Part shown: one piece after another, positions 8,450 to 16,587 of the stretch | Position numbering within the stretch: position 1 is the first letter of the stretch | Layout: each line of letters starts with the position of its first letter | From: Nitrospirales bacterium | GTDB lineage: Bacteria; Nitrospirota; Nitrospiria; Nitrospirales; UBA8639 | Assembly: GCA_021604105.1 (NCBI GenBank) | Contig: BQIW01000045.1 | Coordinates: 1-35,278, forward strand | Direction of reading: 5' to 3' | DNA length: 35,278 nucleotides | Program-made: the position numbers and the translations under genes | Notes under the pieces: model-generated | Databases searched by the model: none | What the model was told of the DNA's origin: nothing | What the model saw: only the letters and a program-made list of their open reading frames with translations

Positions 8450-10609
8450 ATGACTCATCAGACAAAACCGAAGGCACCCAACAAATCTGATGTCCTCGAT
8501 AATCTTGAGGACCCCAAACTGTTCCTGAACCGGGAACTGAGTTGGCTGGAATTCAATAAACGGGTGCTGGAAGAGGCAGAAGATCCGAGCCACCCATTAC
8601 TGGAACGAGTGAAATTCCTTTCGATTTTTTTTAATAATCTTGACGAGTTTTTCATGATCCGGATTTCTGGATTACGCGAACAATTATCCAGCGGGGTTCT
8701 GGAAGCCGCACTGGATGGTATGAGTCCCTCCGATCAATTGGGGCAAATCCGGGACACCCTTCTCCGGAGTTTTTCCCGCGTCACACAATGTTGGCAGGAT
8801 GACCTGATGACGCGTCTGAGCCAGACAGATATTCGCCTTCTTTCCTACCAGGACATCAAACCCAAACAACGATCCCTACTCCGCCGATATTTTCGAAAAG
8901 AAGTTTTCCCCGCACTGACTCCTTTGGCCTTTGACCCCAGCCACCCTTTTCCCCATATCTCCAACCTTACGGTCAACCTGGCCGTCGTGGCCCACGATCC
9001 GGACCGTGGAGAATGTTTTGCACGCATTAAGGTTCCGTCGTTGTTCCCAAGATTGATCAGAATTCCAGACGAATCGCAGGTAGCAGACGATGAACAATTG
9101 GGATTAGCTACCGGAGCGGAGAGCACCAACTTTGTGTGGCTGGAGGATATCATCGCCGCCAATCTGGATTTATTGTTTCCGGGCCTGGAGATTCAGGCCT
9201 CCTATTATTTTCGCATAACCAGGGATGCCGATTTTGAAATTGAAGAAGATGAAGCTGGCGACCTGCTGGCGGCCATTGAGGAACAAATTGATTTACGCCA
9301 GTTCGGGTCGGTCGTGAGATTAGAATTGGACCGGCATATGCCGGATTCCATCAAAGATATCCTGGTCAGAAATCTGAACCTGGCCCCCTATCAGGTCTAC
9401 ACCTATGATTTCCGCCTCGGCCTTTCGAATCTCATTGAACTCACGGCCATTGAACGACCGGATCTGAAATTTTCACCACATTTCCCTAATACTCTGCACG
9501 ACCCCACCTCAAAGGAATCATTATTTTCACTCATCAAACGGGAAGACATCTTCCTTCACCACCCATACGACAGCTTCTCACCCGTCGTGGATTTCATTCG
9601 ACAAGCCGCTCTGGACCCGAATGTGTTAGCCATTAAGCAGACACTCTATCGAGTGGGCATCAACTCCCCTGTGGTAGATGCCCTCATGGAGGCCCGACAA
9701 AATGACAAGCAGGTTGCCGTACTCCTGGAACTCAAAGCCCGGTTCGATGAGGAAAACAATATTGAATGGGCGAGAAAATTAGAAGATGAAGGCGTCCATG
9801 TGGTGTATGGCGTCCTGGGCCTGAAAACACATGCCAAGGTCTCTATGGTCGTTCGTCGGGAATCAGATGGCATTCGTCGATATCTGCATCTCGGAACCGG
9901 CAATTACAACCCCATCACCAGCAAATTCTATACGGATTTCAGTTTATTTACCTGTCATCCGGTATTCGGCGAAGATGTCACTGATCTGTTCAATGCCTTG
10001 ACCGGGTACTCCAAAAAGGATTCTTACACGAAACTCCTGATTGCGCCGGTCGGGATTCGAACGAATATTATCGAACGAATCAATCGGGAAATCTCCCGCC
10101 AACAACAACATGGAGACGGCTACCTGGCATTCAAGGTGAATTCGCTCGTCGACAAAGCCTCAATTCAGGCTTTGTATCGAGCCTCTCAGGCAGGGGTCAA
10201 GATTGAACTCATGGTGCGTGGAATGTGCGGGCTTCGCCCTGGGATTCCCGGGCTCAGCCAGACCATCACGGTCAGGTCTCTTGTCGGACGATTCCTTGAG
10301 CATTCCCGATGTTATTATTTTCGGAACGGAGGTCAGGATGAATTATTTCTGGGAAGCGCCGATCTCATGCCACGCAATATGGACCGGCGTGTTGAAATTT
10401 TGTTCCCGATTGAGAATCCCACACTCCGAACTTTCATTGTTGAGACCGTCTTAGGTCCCTACCTGAAAGACAATATGTCCACGCGACAACTTCAAGCCGA
10501 TGGAACCTATACTCGCGTCAAGCCTTTGGAGAATGAAGCACCATTTCAAGCCCAGGATTGGTTTATTGCAAACTGGAAGGGGAAGCACACCAAGCCGCCT
10601 TCATTCTGA
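8450..10609 (+). CDS. ppk1: Polyphosphate kinase 1
   Basis: Makes inorganic polyphosphate from ATP, reversibly. From ATG 8450 the protein has 719 residues, normal for Ppk1. The four-domain order is visible: N-terminal helical domain starting FLNRELSWLEFNKRVLEEA; head domain; and two phospholipase-D-like C-terminal domains with LAIKQTLYRVG, VLLELKARFDEENNI, and HAKVSMVVRR, where the His (about residue 461) matches the phosphorylated His435 of the E. coli enzyme. LHLGTGNYNP and SADLMPRNMDRRVEILFPI complete the active site. ATG 8450 has AGGAG 8 nt upstream, whereas the frame extends back to a TTG at 8372 without one. It likely forms a transcription unit with the CYTH-CHAD gene; no 11-bp box is visible just upstream. 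Confidence 0.97.
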   Translation: MTHQTKPKAPNKSDVLDNLEDPKLFLNRELSWLEFNKRVLEEAEDPSHPLLERVKFLSIFFNNLDEFFMIRISGLREQLSSGVLEAALDGMSPSDQLGQIRDTLLRSFSRVTQCWQDDLMTRLSQTDIRLLSYQDIKPKQRSLLRRYFRKEVFPALTPLAFDPSHPFPHISNLTVNLAVVAHDPDRGECFARIKVPSLFPRLIRIPDESQVADDEQLGLATGAESTNFVWLEDIIAANLDLLFPGLEIQASYYFRITRDADFEIEEDEAGDLLAAIEEQIDLRQFGSVVRLELDRHMPDSIKDILVRNLNLAPYQVYTYDFRLGLSNLIELTAIERPDLKFSPHFPNTLHDPTSKESLFSLIKREDIFLHHPYDSFSPVVDFIRQAALDPNVLAIKQTLYRVGINSPVVDALMEARQNDKQVAVLLELKARFDEENNIEWARKLEDEGVHVVYGVLGLKTHAKVSMVVRRESDGIRRYLHLGTGNYNPITSKFYTDFSLFTCHPVFGEDVTDLFNALTGYSKKDSYTKLLIAPVGIRTNIIERINREISRQQQHGDGYLAFKVNSLVDKASIQALYRASQAGVKIELMVRGMCGLRPGIPGLSQTITVRSLVGRFLEHSRCYYFRNGGQDELFLGSADLMPRNMDRRVEILFPIENPTLRTFIVETVLGPYLKDNMSTRQLQADGTYTRVKPLENEAPFQAQDWFIANWKGKHTKPPSF

Positions 10610-10667
10610 AGACGGTCAATGATTAGTCGTCTCTGGGTTAGCGATGCCAACACATCGCAGGATAGAA

Positions 10668-10874
10668 TTAACTCGTGACGTCGCTAGGCACTAAAAACCA
10701 ATTTTCAGAAAGGAACACGGTTTCCAACTCCCTCAGAGGACATTCCTCTTGATAATAAGCGGGCTCCCACTCCAGACCACAACTACGGCATCGCAATTGG
10801 ATCGTACCGGACTTTTTCTGAGACGAAGCCTTAGGGGTACGGTCTCCCTCACCTTGCGATCTCACTCTGCTCAT
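10668..10874 (-). CDS. Small zinc-ribbon-like hypothetical protein
   Basis: A 68-residue protein starting at ATG 10874, chosen because GGGAGGG lies 6 nt upstream; the frame could extend to 10907. The N-terminal third is basic and polar (MSRVRSQGEGDRTPKASSQKKS) and probably disordered. A CRSCGLEWEPAYYQEEC segment follows, with a CxxC pair and a third cysteine 11 residues later, suggestive of a zinc ribbon with one ligand missing or supplied by another residue. I do not recognise a family. It converges with ppk1 (58 nt) and lies 158 nt downstream of nothing obviously linked, so no function can be assigned. Confidence 0.55.
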   Translation of the reverse strand: MSRVRSQGEGDRTPKASSQKKSGTIQLRCRSCGLEWEPAYYQEECPLRELETVFLSENWFLVPSDVTS

Positions 10875-11031
10875 GACATTCCCTCCCTTTTCTTGGAACA
10901 TCTCCATAAACCAGAGCCCGACAATCGGGCCGGCTCTTCACCCTAACCCGGGCCCTCAGAATAGCTAATAATTGTGAGCCTCAAGGTCAGCTTTCAGCCG
11001 GCACCTCAATCTCATTGGATCATCAGATTCT

Positions 11032-12099
11032 CTAGCCCATAATCACGGTGAACGCATCCTGAACCGTCTCGTTCTTCCGGGACTTCACCCAGAACCGTCC
11101 TACCGTCTCGCTATCCACTCCACAAAGATCACCTCGCCTCATACATGCGATGGTCTCTTGAATGCGCTCAGGTCTTCCCCAATCACTCCAATAGACCCCT
11201 GTCAAATCTATCATGTGTAGGTGCTGAGGGATCAGCGATAAGAGATCGCTGGAAAAATTTCTCGTGGGCATCGTTCGATAAAGATGCAGCAATCGTTGAT
11301 GTTCACTTGAGGTTCCAATTCCGCCCGCATGTTCTTCAAGAGGCATCACCACTTCCGGAATACACTGACGACCGGCTTCCCATAAGGTTTGGACATTGGC
11401 AATCAATACCAGGGTATTCCATTGCCCTCCACTCAGGGCAATGTCCTCAAGCTGGTTCCCCTGTGGTTTTTCCACAAATCGTCGCACCTCCCGGACCTGC
11501 ATCCCTCCCGGATGGGGGAGGCGATTACCTGGAATTACCCACCCATAGTCTTGCTCTCGCGATTGAGGAGGAACAGTCAACAACACCATACGATGTGGGT
11601 GTTGCTGGACCAAGGCCGCCGCGTCACGAACCACTTGGATCATCGGTTCAACGGGAAAAATGAAATGATCAGAGGGCCACAGAACGACCGTGGCCTGAGG
11701 ATCATGCGCTCGAATATAGGAGAGCGGTAGAAAAACCCCAGGTCCGGTTCCTCGATTATCAGGTTGCCAAACCACCCGGCCAAGGGGTTCCTGGATCAAT
11801 TGCGTCCGTACGTAGCCCCAGTGGGATTGATCCATGACCGTCACTACCTGGTGAGGAAGGCAAAGGGCTTTCGCCCGCCTCCACGTATGTTGGATCATCG
11901 ATCGTTTTCCCATAAACGTACAATATTGCTTCGGTCGATACGCACCGAAACACTGTTCGGTATATTCCCGGAGGCGCTCTCCATGTCCACCAGCCAATAC
12001 CAGAGACCACAGTGAACCAGAGCTTTGTGAACAGAGGGACATAGCCTGGCCTTGAGAATACCGTGAGGAACCTCCGCGAGTGTCAATCCATCTTTGCAT
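11032..12099 (-). CDS. Sugar-1-phosphate nucleotidyltransferase (mannose-1-phosphate guanylyltransferase-like)
   Basis: A 355-residue NTP_transferase enzyme that would activate a sugar-1-phosphate with GTP or another NTP for glycan synthesis. The N-terminal signature SLVLAGGHGERLREYT followed by YRPKQYCTFMGKRSMIQHTWRRA is typical of ManC/RfbA-type proteins, as are the substrate loop QPDNRGTGPGVFLPL and VVLWPSDHF. The later FVEKPQG and YWSDWGRPERI are also family-typical. There is no C-terminal isomerase (cupin) domain, so it is not the bifunctional ManC. ATG 12099 is chosen over 12117 because AAGGAG stands 7 nt upstream. A four-unit 11-bp repeat box at 12168-12207 and a TATAGT -10 hexamer (12153-12158) precede it, so control by phosphate starvation is likely. 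Sugar specificity is inferred only. Confidence 0.82.
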   Translation of the reverse strand: MQRWIDTRGGSSRYSQGQAMSLCSQSSGSLWSLVLAGGHGERLREYTEQCFGAYRPKQYCTFMGKRSMIQHTWRRAKALCLPHQVVTVMDQSHWGYVRTQLIQEPLGRVVWQPDNRGTGPGVFLPLSYIRAHDPQATVVLWPSDHFIFPVEPMIQVVRDAAALVQQHPHRMVLLTVPPQSREQDYGWVIPGNRLPHPGGMQVREVRRFVEKPQGNQLEDIALSGGQWNTLVLIANVQTLWEAGRQCIPEVVMPLEEHAGGIGTSSEHQRLLHLYRTMPTRNFSSDLLSLIPQHLHMIDLTGVYWSDWGRPERIQETIACMRRGDLCGVDSETVGRFWVKSRKNETVQDAFTVIMG

Positions 12100-12167
12100 A
12101 CCATTCTCCTTCCGCATGCATTGGTGATCTGTTGATGATTATTCTTGCCCAGACTATACGTCTGAGA

Positions 12168-12207
12168 AATGACACCCCTATCACAGACAGGTAAATTTTT
12201 TGTGACA
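12168..12207 (-). promoter_or_regulatory. Putative Pho box, four 11-bp-spaced units, close to the E. coli type
   Basis: Minus-strand 7-mers TGTCACA, ATTTACC, TGTGATA and TGTCATT start 11 bp apart. Two contain TGTCA like the E. coli Pho box. A TATAGT -10-like hexamer begins 9 nt after the box and the nucleotidyltransferase start follows. Confidence 0.58.
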
Positions 12208-12751
12208 GAGACTAAGAGGCTGAAGCGGGAAAATACACCAAGAGAAAGGGACGACGGGAAAAGAGCAGGCAGGGAGAGGTATCCAGGAATTTTGGACAGA
12301 GTGTTCCGCGACAATTGATGGCAAAAGGACGGTCATGGATTATGCGTCACACCCGTGACCTGCCCCTAATATTTTGGCAGTTGGATTGGTAATTTTTCCG
12401 GACCTTGCGAAGTCTCTGTTGTCTAGCCCAGTTAGAGAGCGAGGTCTGTTCCTCGATCGGACCTTGTGAATTAAGTCGGCAGGGCGGTGCAAGCACGGGT
12501 TTTTTCAGCATCGCGACAAGTCATTCTACCAAGAGCCTTTTCCTTTGGTAGCATCTTCTCCTTTCCCCAATCAGCGAGATTACACCACAACATTCGCTGG
12601 AATTTTGGACGACAAAATTGGGAGCCGACTGCTTTCACCATTGTATACGTTCATGATGTCAGAGGCTCCAGGCCAATCATAACAATCGACTAAAATTTTG
12701 ACCGGGCAAAACTCATCTTTTAAGAACAATTACCTAGCAGCAATAATTTTG
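12208..12751. other. Intergenic stretch upstream of slp1
   Basis: Part of a 761-nt gap between the nucleotidyltransferase and slp1. It holds two near-identical 13-mers, CGGACCTTGCGAA at 12399 and CGGACCTTGTGAA at 12458, flanking a small hairpin (CGAGG/CCTCG, 12440-12455). No frame here has a ribosome binding site or a recognisable motif. I assign no gene. Confidence 0.4.
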
Positions 12752-12763
12752 TCACAATTGTGA
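12752..12763. promoter_or_regulatory. Perfect 12-bp palindrome TCACAATTGTGA
   Basis: A perfect inverted repeat about 100 nt before the slp1 start and 10 nt before the phosphate-type box. Size and symmetry suit a dimeric repressor or activator operator. The binding protein is unknown. Confidence 0.35.
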
Positions 12764-12773
12764 AATTTTCTTA

Positions 12774-12802
12774 GGTTACCTATTTGTTAATTGTAGGTTA
12801 AT
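12774..12802 (+). promoter_or_regulatory. Putative Pho box ahead of slp1, three 11-bp-spaced units
   Basis: Plus-strand 7-mers GGTTACC, TGTTAAT and GGTTAAT start 11 bp apart. Orientation is ambiguous because the units are nearly palindromic; in the pstS orientation they read GGTAACC, ATTAACA, ATTAACC on the minus strand. A TAGAAT -10-like hexamer at 12814-12819 begins 11 nt after the box and points to slp1. Confidence 0.5.
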
Positions 12803-12860
12803 CAGACAGGGAGTAGAATTAAAGATGAGTAAATGAAAATTATAAATAAGGAGGTGAATC

Positions 12861-13400
12861 GTGAGAAATTCAATCATTCTTGCGACAGGGGCGTTGTTAA
12901 CATTCAGCATGGGGTGTGCCTCGCAATCTCTTTTTCCTTCCAATGGGAGTGAAGCTCTGAAATCAAAATCAGAGTTTGGTGTCTTAACGGCACAACCTGA
13001 TGTGTTCCAAGGAAAAGCGATTAAACTGGCAGGGCGTATGATCGGCGTCGAAGACACCGCGGAAGGGTCCATTGTCAGGGCTGAATGGTTGCCGTATCCT
13101 AACAATGAATTTGAGGGGCCAACTGAAAAGAGCGGGTTGAATTCAGATCAATTCGCCCTGTTTTATCCTGGACAACTCGATTGGGAGGGGAGGTTACCGG
13201 GAAATAAATTTCTTGTTGTCGGGGTAATGGAAGGGACCACATCAATGGTTTCGGCAGTAGGCCAATCCCGAAAGGTACCTTACCTCCATGCCCGTTGCCT
13301 TCACGTGTGGAAAACGGGTGGTTCGGAAATTGAGCACCACCAACCGAATGTGGATTTAGGTTATCCGGTCATGAAAGAAATGTATTGTTCCGGCACATAA
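12861..13400 (+). CDS. Slp-family outer-membrane lipoprotein (copy 1)
   Basis: A 179-residue lipoprotein of the Slp (starvation lipoprotein) family. The signal peptide ends in FSMGC, a lipobox with Cys19. The domain shows VFQGKAIKLAGRMIGVE, VRAEWLPYPNNEFEGP, NKFLVVGVMEGT and a C-terminal CLHVWKTGG and MYC. GTG at 12861 is the start: a near-perfect ribosome binding site (AAGGAGGTGA) lies directly upstream. In E. coli, Slp is induced by carbon starvation and stationary phase; its molecular function is unknown. Here a phosphate-type repeat box, a TAGAAT hexamer and a palindrome precede the gene, suggesting starvation control. A second copy lies at 15736-16362 and shares most of the motifs. A terminator follows at 13416. 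Confidence 0.8.
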   Translation: MRNSIILATGALLTFSMGCASQSLFPSNGSEALKSKSEFGVLTAQPDVFQGKAIKLAGRMIGVEDTAEGSIVRAEWLPYPNNEFEGPTEKSGLNSDQFALFYPGQLDWEGRLPGNKFLVVGVMEGTTSMVSAVGQSRKVPYLHARCLHVWKTGGSEIEHHQPNVDLGYPVMKEMYCSGT

Positions 13401-13415
13401 AGCCAAAATGTAAGG

Positions 13416-13464
13416 CGACCCTGCTGTGGTCCTTGTTTTTCAGGAATCGCAGGGTCGTCTTTTT
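13416..13464 (+). terminator. Rho-independent terminator after slp1
   Basis: CGACCCTGC (13416-13424) pairs perfectly with GCAGGGTCG (13449-13457) around a 24-nt loop, followed by TCTTTTT. It separates slp1 from the convergent TPR gene. Confidence 0.75.
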
Positions 13465-13488
13465 CAATCATTTTTTCTCGTGTAAACG

Positions 13489-14361
13489 TCACAACGATTG
13501 AGGTGCAGCAGTGGAATGGAGAGTTTTGCTGCACGCTTGAACAACATTCCGCTCACAGGCCAGTTGATATTCCTGGGCAGCATTCACTACGTCTCCTGCC
13601 ATCGATAGGGCTACCGCTTGATTGTAATGGACCAACCCACCATCTGCCCCCAGACGAATCGCGGTAGTAAAATCCTGAATGGCTAACTGAGTATCTCCTT
13701 CCCCTAACGCGAGAATTCCTCGGCTTTCATACGCCTGAGAAAGCGAACGATTGAGAAGGATAGCCTCATCCAGGTCCCTTCGTGCTTCATCCACAAGTCC
13801 GGTTTTCATATAGTCCACAGCTCGATTGAGATAGATTTCACTCTGATGATTATCAAGTTGTAAAGCTTTTGAATAATCACGAATGGCTTCTTGATACCTA
13901 CCCAGTCGGCTAAATGCCAAACCTCGATGATTCAACGTTTGGGGTGAATCCGGGGCATGCTCCAAAACCTGTGAAAAATTTCGTAAGGCCCTTTCAGGAA
14001 ACCCCGCTTGCAATAAGGCTACTCCAAGGTTATCGGCATATTGACGGTTTTGTGGAGCCAGTCGAACCGACTGTTCAAAATCCTTAATCGCTCTACCCCA
14101 CTCTCCCCGTCTAGCATAGACATACCCCCGAGCATTTAAGATCTCGGACTGATGAGCATTCTCTCGAAGAGCCTTTGAAAATATTTCTTCCGCTTCGTTG
14201 AGCCTTCCCTCATTGAACAACTGTTCTCCTTGAACCAGAGCAGTGGAGACACCATTCACCGAATTCACGCTTGCACAACCAATGGGACCCACAAAAAGGA
14301 CAACGACCAGGCACAATTGAATAGGAATAATCCACATTTTCATTCGAAGCCTCCAACGCAT
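13489..14361 (-). CDS. TPR-repeat lipoprotein
   Basis: A 290-residue exported protein: basic start MRWRLRMK, a hydrophobic stretch and a lipobox ending VGPIGC (Cys29), then about seven tetratricopeptide repeats, each with the W/L..G/A..Y/F..A..P pattern (for example EILNARGYVYARRGEWGRAI, TLNHRGLAFSRLGRYQEAI, EIYLNRAVDYMKTGLVDEA). TPR lipoproteins usually scaffold envelope complexes. The start has GGAGG 9 nt upstream. One of the clearest phosphate-type boxes, four 11-bp-spaced units at 14402-14441, and a TATATT hexamer at 14382 precede it, so it probably belongs to the phosphate regulon. It converges with slp1. Partner and exact role are unknown. Confidence 0.85.
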   Translation of the reverse strand: MRWRLRMKMWIIPIQLCLVVVLFVGPIGCASVNSVNGVSTALVQGEQLFNEGRLNEAEEIFSKALRENAHQSEILNARGYVYARRGEWGRAIKDFEQSVRLAPQNRQYADNLGVALLQAGFPERALRNFSQVLEHAPDSPQTLNHRGLAFSRLGRYQEAIRDYSKALQLDNHQSEIYLNRAVDYMKTGLVDEARRDLDEAILLNRSLSQAYESRGILALGEGDTQLAIQDFTTAIRLGADGGLVHYNQAVALSMAGDVVNAAQEYQLACERNVVQACSKTLHSTAAPQSL

Positions 14362-14401
14362 TTGGGAATTCCTCCAACTGGAATATATTGTGTGCCATAA
14401 T

Positions 14402-14441
14402 TGTTACCCAAAAATGTCGACTATGTTACGTCCATGTTAAA
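14402..14441 (-). promoter_or_regulatory. Putative Pho box, four 11-bp-spaced units
   Basis: Minus-strand 7-mers TTTAACA, CGTAACA, CGACATT and GGTAACA start exactly 11 bp apart. The first two are identical to those at pstS. A TATATT hexamer lies 14 nt downstream, then the TPR lipoprotein start. Confidence 0.65.
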
Positions 14442-14870
14442 TTTACCCTTGATTAATTGATTCCAAACCATGATTAATCCCATCACATTTTATACGCTGG
14501 TCCCGATAATTCTATTTTTTGATTATGGACGGGCAACCATAAGACATGTCATACCTCGAATCTGCCCTTCTCCGAAAAACTCCTAACAGAATGATTTCGA
14601 AAGGTATCGAGGCCTGTTCGACCGTCAAAGAGAAATTGGGCATGGTTGGTCTATGGGTTATTCAGACCATTCCTGTTTTTCCGGCGAATGTTAAAATAGA
14701 GCGCCGCGTAAGCGCTTGAATGATCGACTTGTTGTTCGAAAGCATCGGCCATGTCTCCAGAAAAGATTTAAGCCATGTTGACGGGTTTTTCTCTTCAGGG
14801 AGTGTTGAATAATAAGGATGTTCAAGGGCAAATTTACGCAGAATAAGATTCCTCATCAAAGGCTTCGGGT

Positions 14871-15008
14871 CGGTTCAAAAAAGCATGCCCTGAGTCTTCC
14901 CGAAGGGTCAGTCCGGCAAGACCGCAGCCGTTTTTCCGCGCGGAGCGTAAGCTTCGTACGTGAGCACGGGAAAATGGCGAGAACGCCGCTGGCGGCTTTT
15001 TTCAACAG
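14871..15008. repeat. Possible MITE-like or REP-like intergenic repeat with inverted ends
   Basis: The stretch begins CGGTTCAAAAAAGC and ends with the complement of CTGTTGAAAAAAGC, an imperfect inverted pair about 14 bp long. Inside are a GGCAAGACCGCAGCC segment and a GCCGCTGGCGGC hairpin followed by six T, which could also terminate transcription. A shorter relative of the left end occurs at 28689. From memory this resembles dispersed intergenic repeats in Nitrospira genomes; I could not verify that. The remainder of 14442-15225 contains no supported gene. Confidence 0.45.
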
Positions 15009-15225
15009 ACCCCTTCACCATTCACAGACCCAACCCTTCCTCACCACAAACTTGGAACGGCGGGTTGTCAACGCAAAAAATAAAAGGACAAACAGGGTAT
15101 GGAGTTAGGTAAATATGTAGAGTTGCAAATTAGGGGAAAAAGTATAAGATAAAAGAACCTTTTCAAACCTAAGCGAAATGCACTGTAATGAGTCCATTTT
15201 GGCAACGTAAAGGAGGGGTCAGCTC

Positions 15226-15498
15226 ATGAGGATCAGGCCTGGAGACTTCGTTGTTTTCAGCAAGAGCAAAACTTCTTCCCATCCAAGTCCGCGGGCCAAA
15301 GCCATCCAGCCTACCCAACACGGGGAATTCTACTCCTACATCATTGAAAAGTTTTGGAAGGTGGTGCAGGTAATCGATGATGGAACTATCGAAGTAGAAA
15401 CTCGACGTGGAAAACGACACCGTTTGGATAAGAATACGCCAATGATGCGCAGGGCCGGCCTTATGCATCAATTAATTTACCGGGATCGATTTTTTTAA
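15226..15498 (+). CDS. Small conserved hypothetical protein
   Basis: A 90-residue cytoplasmic-looking protein with a strong ribosome binding site (AAGGAGGGG, 7 nt before ATG). It starts MRIRPGDFVVFSKSKTSSHP, continues with HGEFYSYIIEKFWKVVQVIDDGTIEVETRRGKRHRLDKN and ends LMHQLIYRDRFF. The alternating hydrophobic pattern around WKVVQVIDDGTIEVETRRGK looks like a small beta-barrel (SH3-like) fold. Similar short proteins with the GKRHRL and YRDRF motifs are, as I recall, widespread hypotheticals. No signal peptide or metal motif is present. It is followed by a terminator, so it is a single-gene transcript. Function unknown. Confidence 0.7.
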   Translation: MRIRPGDFVVFSKSKTSSHPSPRAKAIQPTQHGEFYSYIIEKFWKVVQVIDDGTIEVETRRGKRHRLDKNTPMMRRAGLMHQLIYRDRFF

Positions 15499-15509
15499 AA
15501 TCAAATGGG

Positions 15510-15535
15510 AAAAGCTTCCATACGAGAGCTTTTTT
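15510..15535 (+). terminator. Rho-independent terminator after the 90-residue hypothetical gene
   Basis: AAAAGCT (15510-15516) pairs with AGCTTTT (15527-15533) around a 10-nt loop; the T-run extends to 15535. It begins 12 nt after the stop codon. Confidence 0.6.
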
Positions 15536-15735
15536 GCGCGATCCGTCATGATCCCATGTACCCTGCTCCTCACTTCCCAATCATTCATCGAATCAATGAG
15601 CCTCCCTCCTCAATAGGGTTGGCGGGATTGCTTTACGGAAGATTGGGAGCATTTCTGCTGAATCCGACAAATAAGAGAAATGTATGAAATGTTACCCGTG
15701 GTACGCCGCTTGTGCCTGCAGGTAAGAGCGATTCC

Positions 15736-16362
15736 ATGGAACATTCCCTGACCAGCCATCAGAAGGAACGGGAATTCTTTTTTTTGGTGTACCTTGACAG
15801 TCTTGGTGTTTGGTGTGTCCTACTGACTCTTGTCGTGCACGGCTGTGCACACCTTCCGAGCTTTCCAATTCCAGAAGTGCCAATCATCAAAACTGCCGAG
15901 GATTATGATGCAGTCGGGAATCATCCGATGCAGTTTCACAACCAACCGGTTCAACTTGCCGGACGTATTGTACGTGCCGAAACCACCACAAGGGGTGTGA
16001 CGGTTAAGGCCGAGTGGTTACCCTTTCCTGAGAACACCTATTCAGGACCTGAGACACGGTCGACTCCAGCACCCCAACCCCATCGTCCCTTCTATATGCA
16101 TTTTTCCGGAACTATTGACGACGACGGAAAGTGGCAAGGCAATGAATTCCTCCTGATTGGCCACATGGCAGGTCTGGAAGACATGGTAACGCTTCAAGGA
16201 CAAACGAAAGCCGTTCCCTCTTTCAACGTCCAATGCCTCCATATTTGGAAAACGGCAGGCACGGATCTTTACGAATTTATCGGGATGGCTCCCCTTAATA
16301 TGCGATACCCCCCACCTTTAGAGGAAACCTATTGTGTTGACCAACCCATTTCTAAAAATTAG
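15736..16362 (+). CDS. Slp-family outer-membrane lipoprotein (copy 2)
   Basis: A 208-residue paralogue of the slp1 product. Shared motifs include the AGRIVRAETTTRGVTVKAEWLP region with PENTYSGP, NEFLLIGHMAGLEDMV, GQTKAVPSFNVQCLHIWKTAG and the ending PPLEETYC. The signal peptide ends LVVHGC, a lipobox, but is preceded by an unusually long hydrophilic N-terminus from ATG 15736. That start has only a weak ribosome binding site; a GTG at 15712 has none. A run of eight T at 15778-15785 within the leader is a possible slippage or sequencing-error site, and a shorter leader could be the real one. Unlike slp1, no 11-bp box is seen upstream. Function is unknown. Confidence 0.72.
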   Translation: MEHSLTSHQKEREFFFLVYLDSLGVWCVLLTLVVHGCAHLPSFPIPEVPIIKTAEDYDAVGNHPMQFHNQPVQLAGRIVRAETTTRGVTVKAEWLPFPENTYSGPETRSTPAPQPHRPFYMHFSGTIDDDGKWQGNEFLLIGHMAGLEDMVTLQGQTKAVPSFNVQCLHIWKTAGTDLYEFIGMAPLNMRYPPPLEETYCVDQPISKN

Positions 16363-16587
16363 CGGGGTTGGTCCTGTTCCGTATTCAGTTGCCAGACACC
16401 CTACCCGCCGTGCGTGCGAATAGCTATCCCCTTTTAATCAGACCTGTGCCTCTGCACCCGTCATCCTACCTGAACGCTCCAAGAGCGCCTCACGATACAT
16501 TCTGTCAGGAATGACAAGAACAGTTCTATTTGTCTGAGGAGGACAGAGCAGATGAAAAGCCAGGGAGAAACGTTCCTGACATGATGA

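Noticed and set aside
12487-12693. Plus-strand reading frame of 68 codons ahead of slp1
   Set aside because: Composition and lack of a start signal suggest chance.
14662-14859. Minus-strand frame of 65 codons
   Set aside because: TTG/ATG start without a ribosome binding site; it lies next to the repeat at 14871 and has no recognisable motif.
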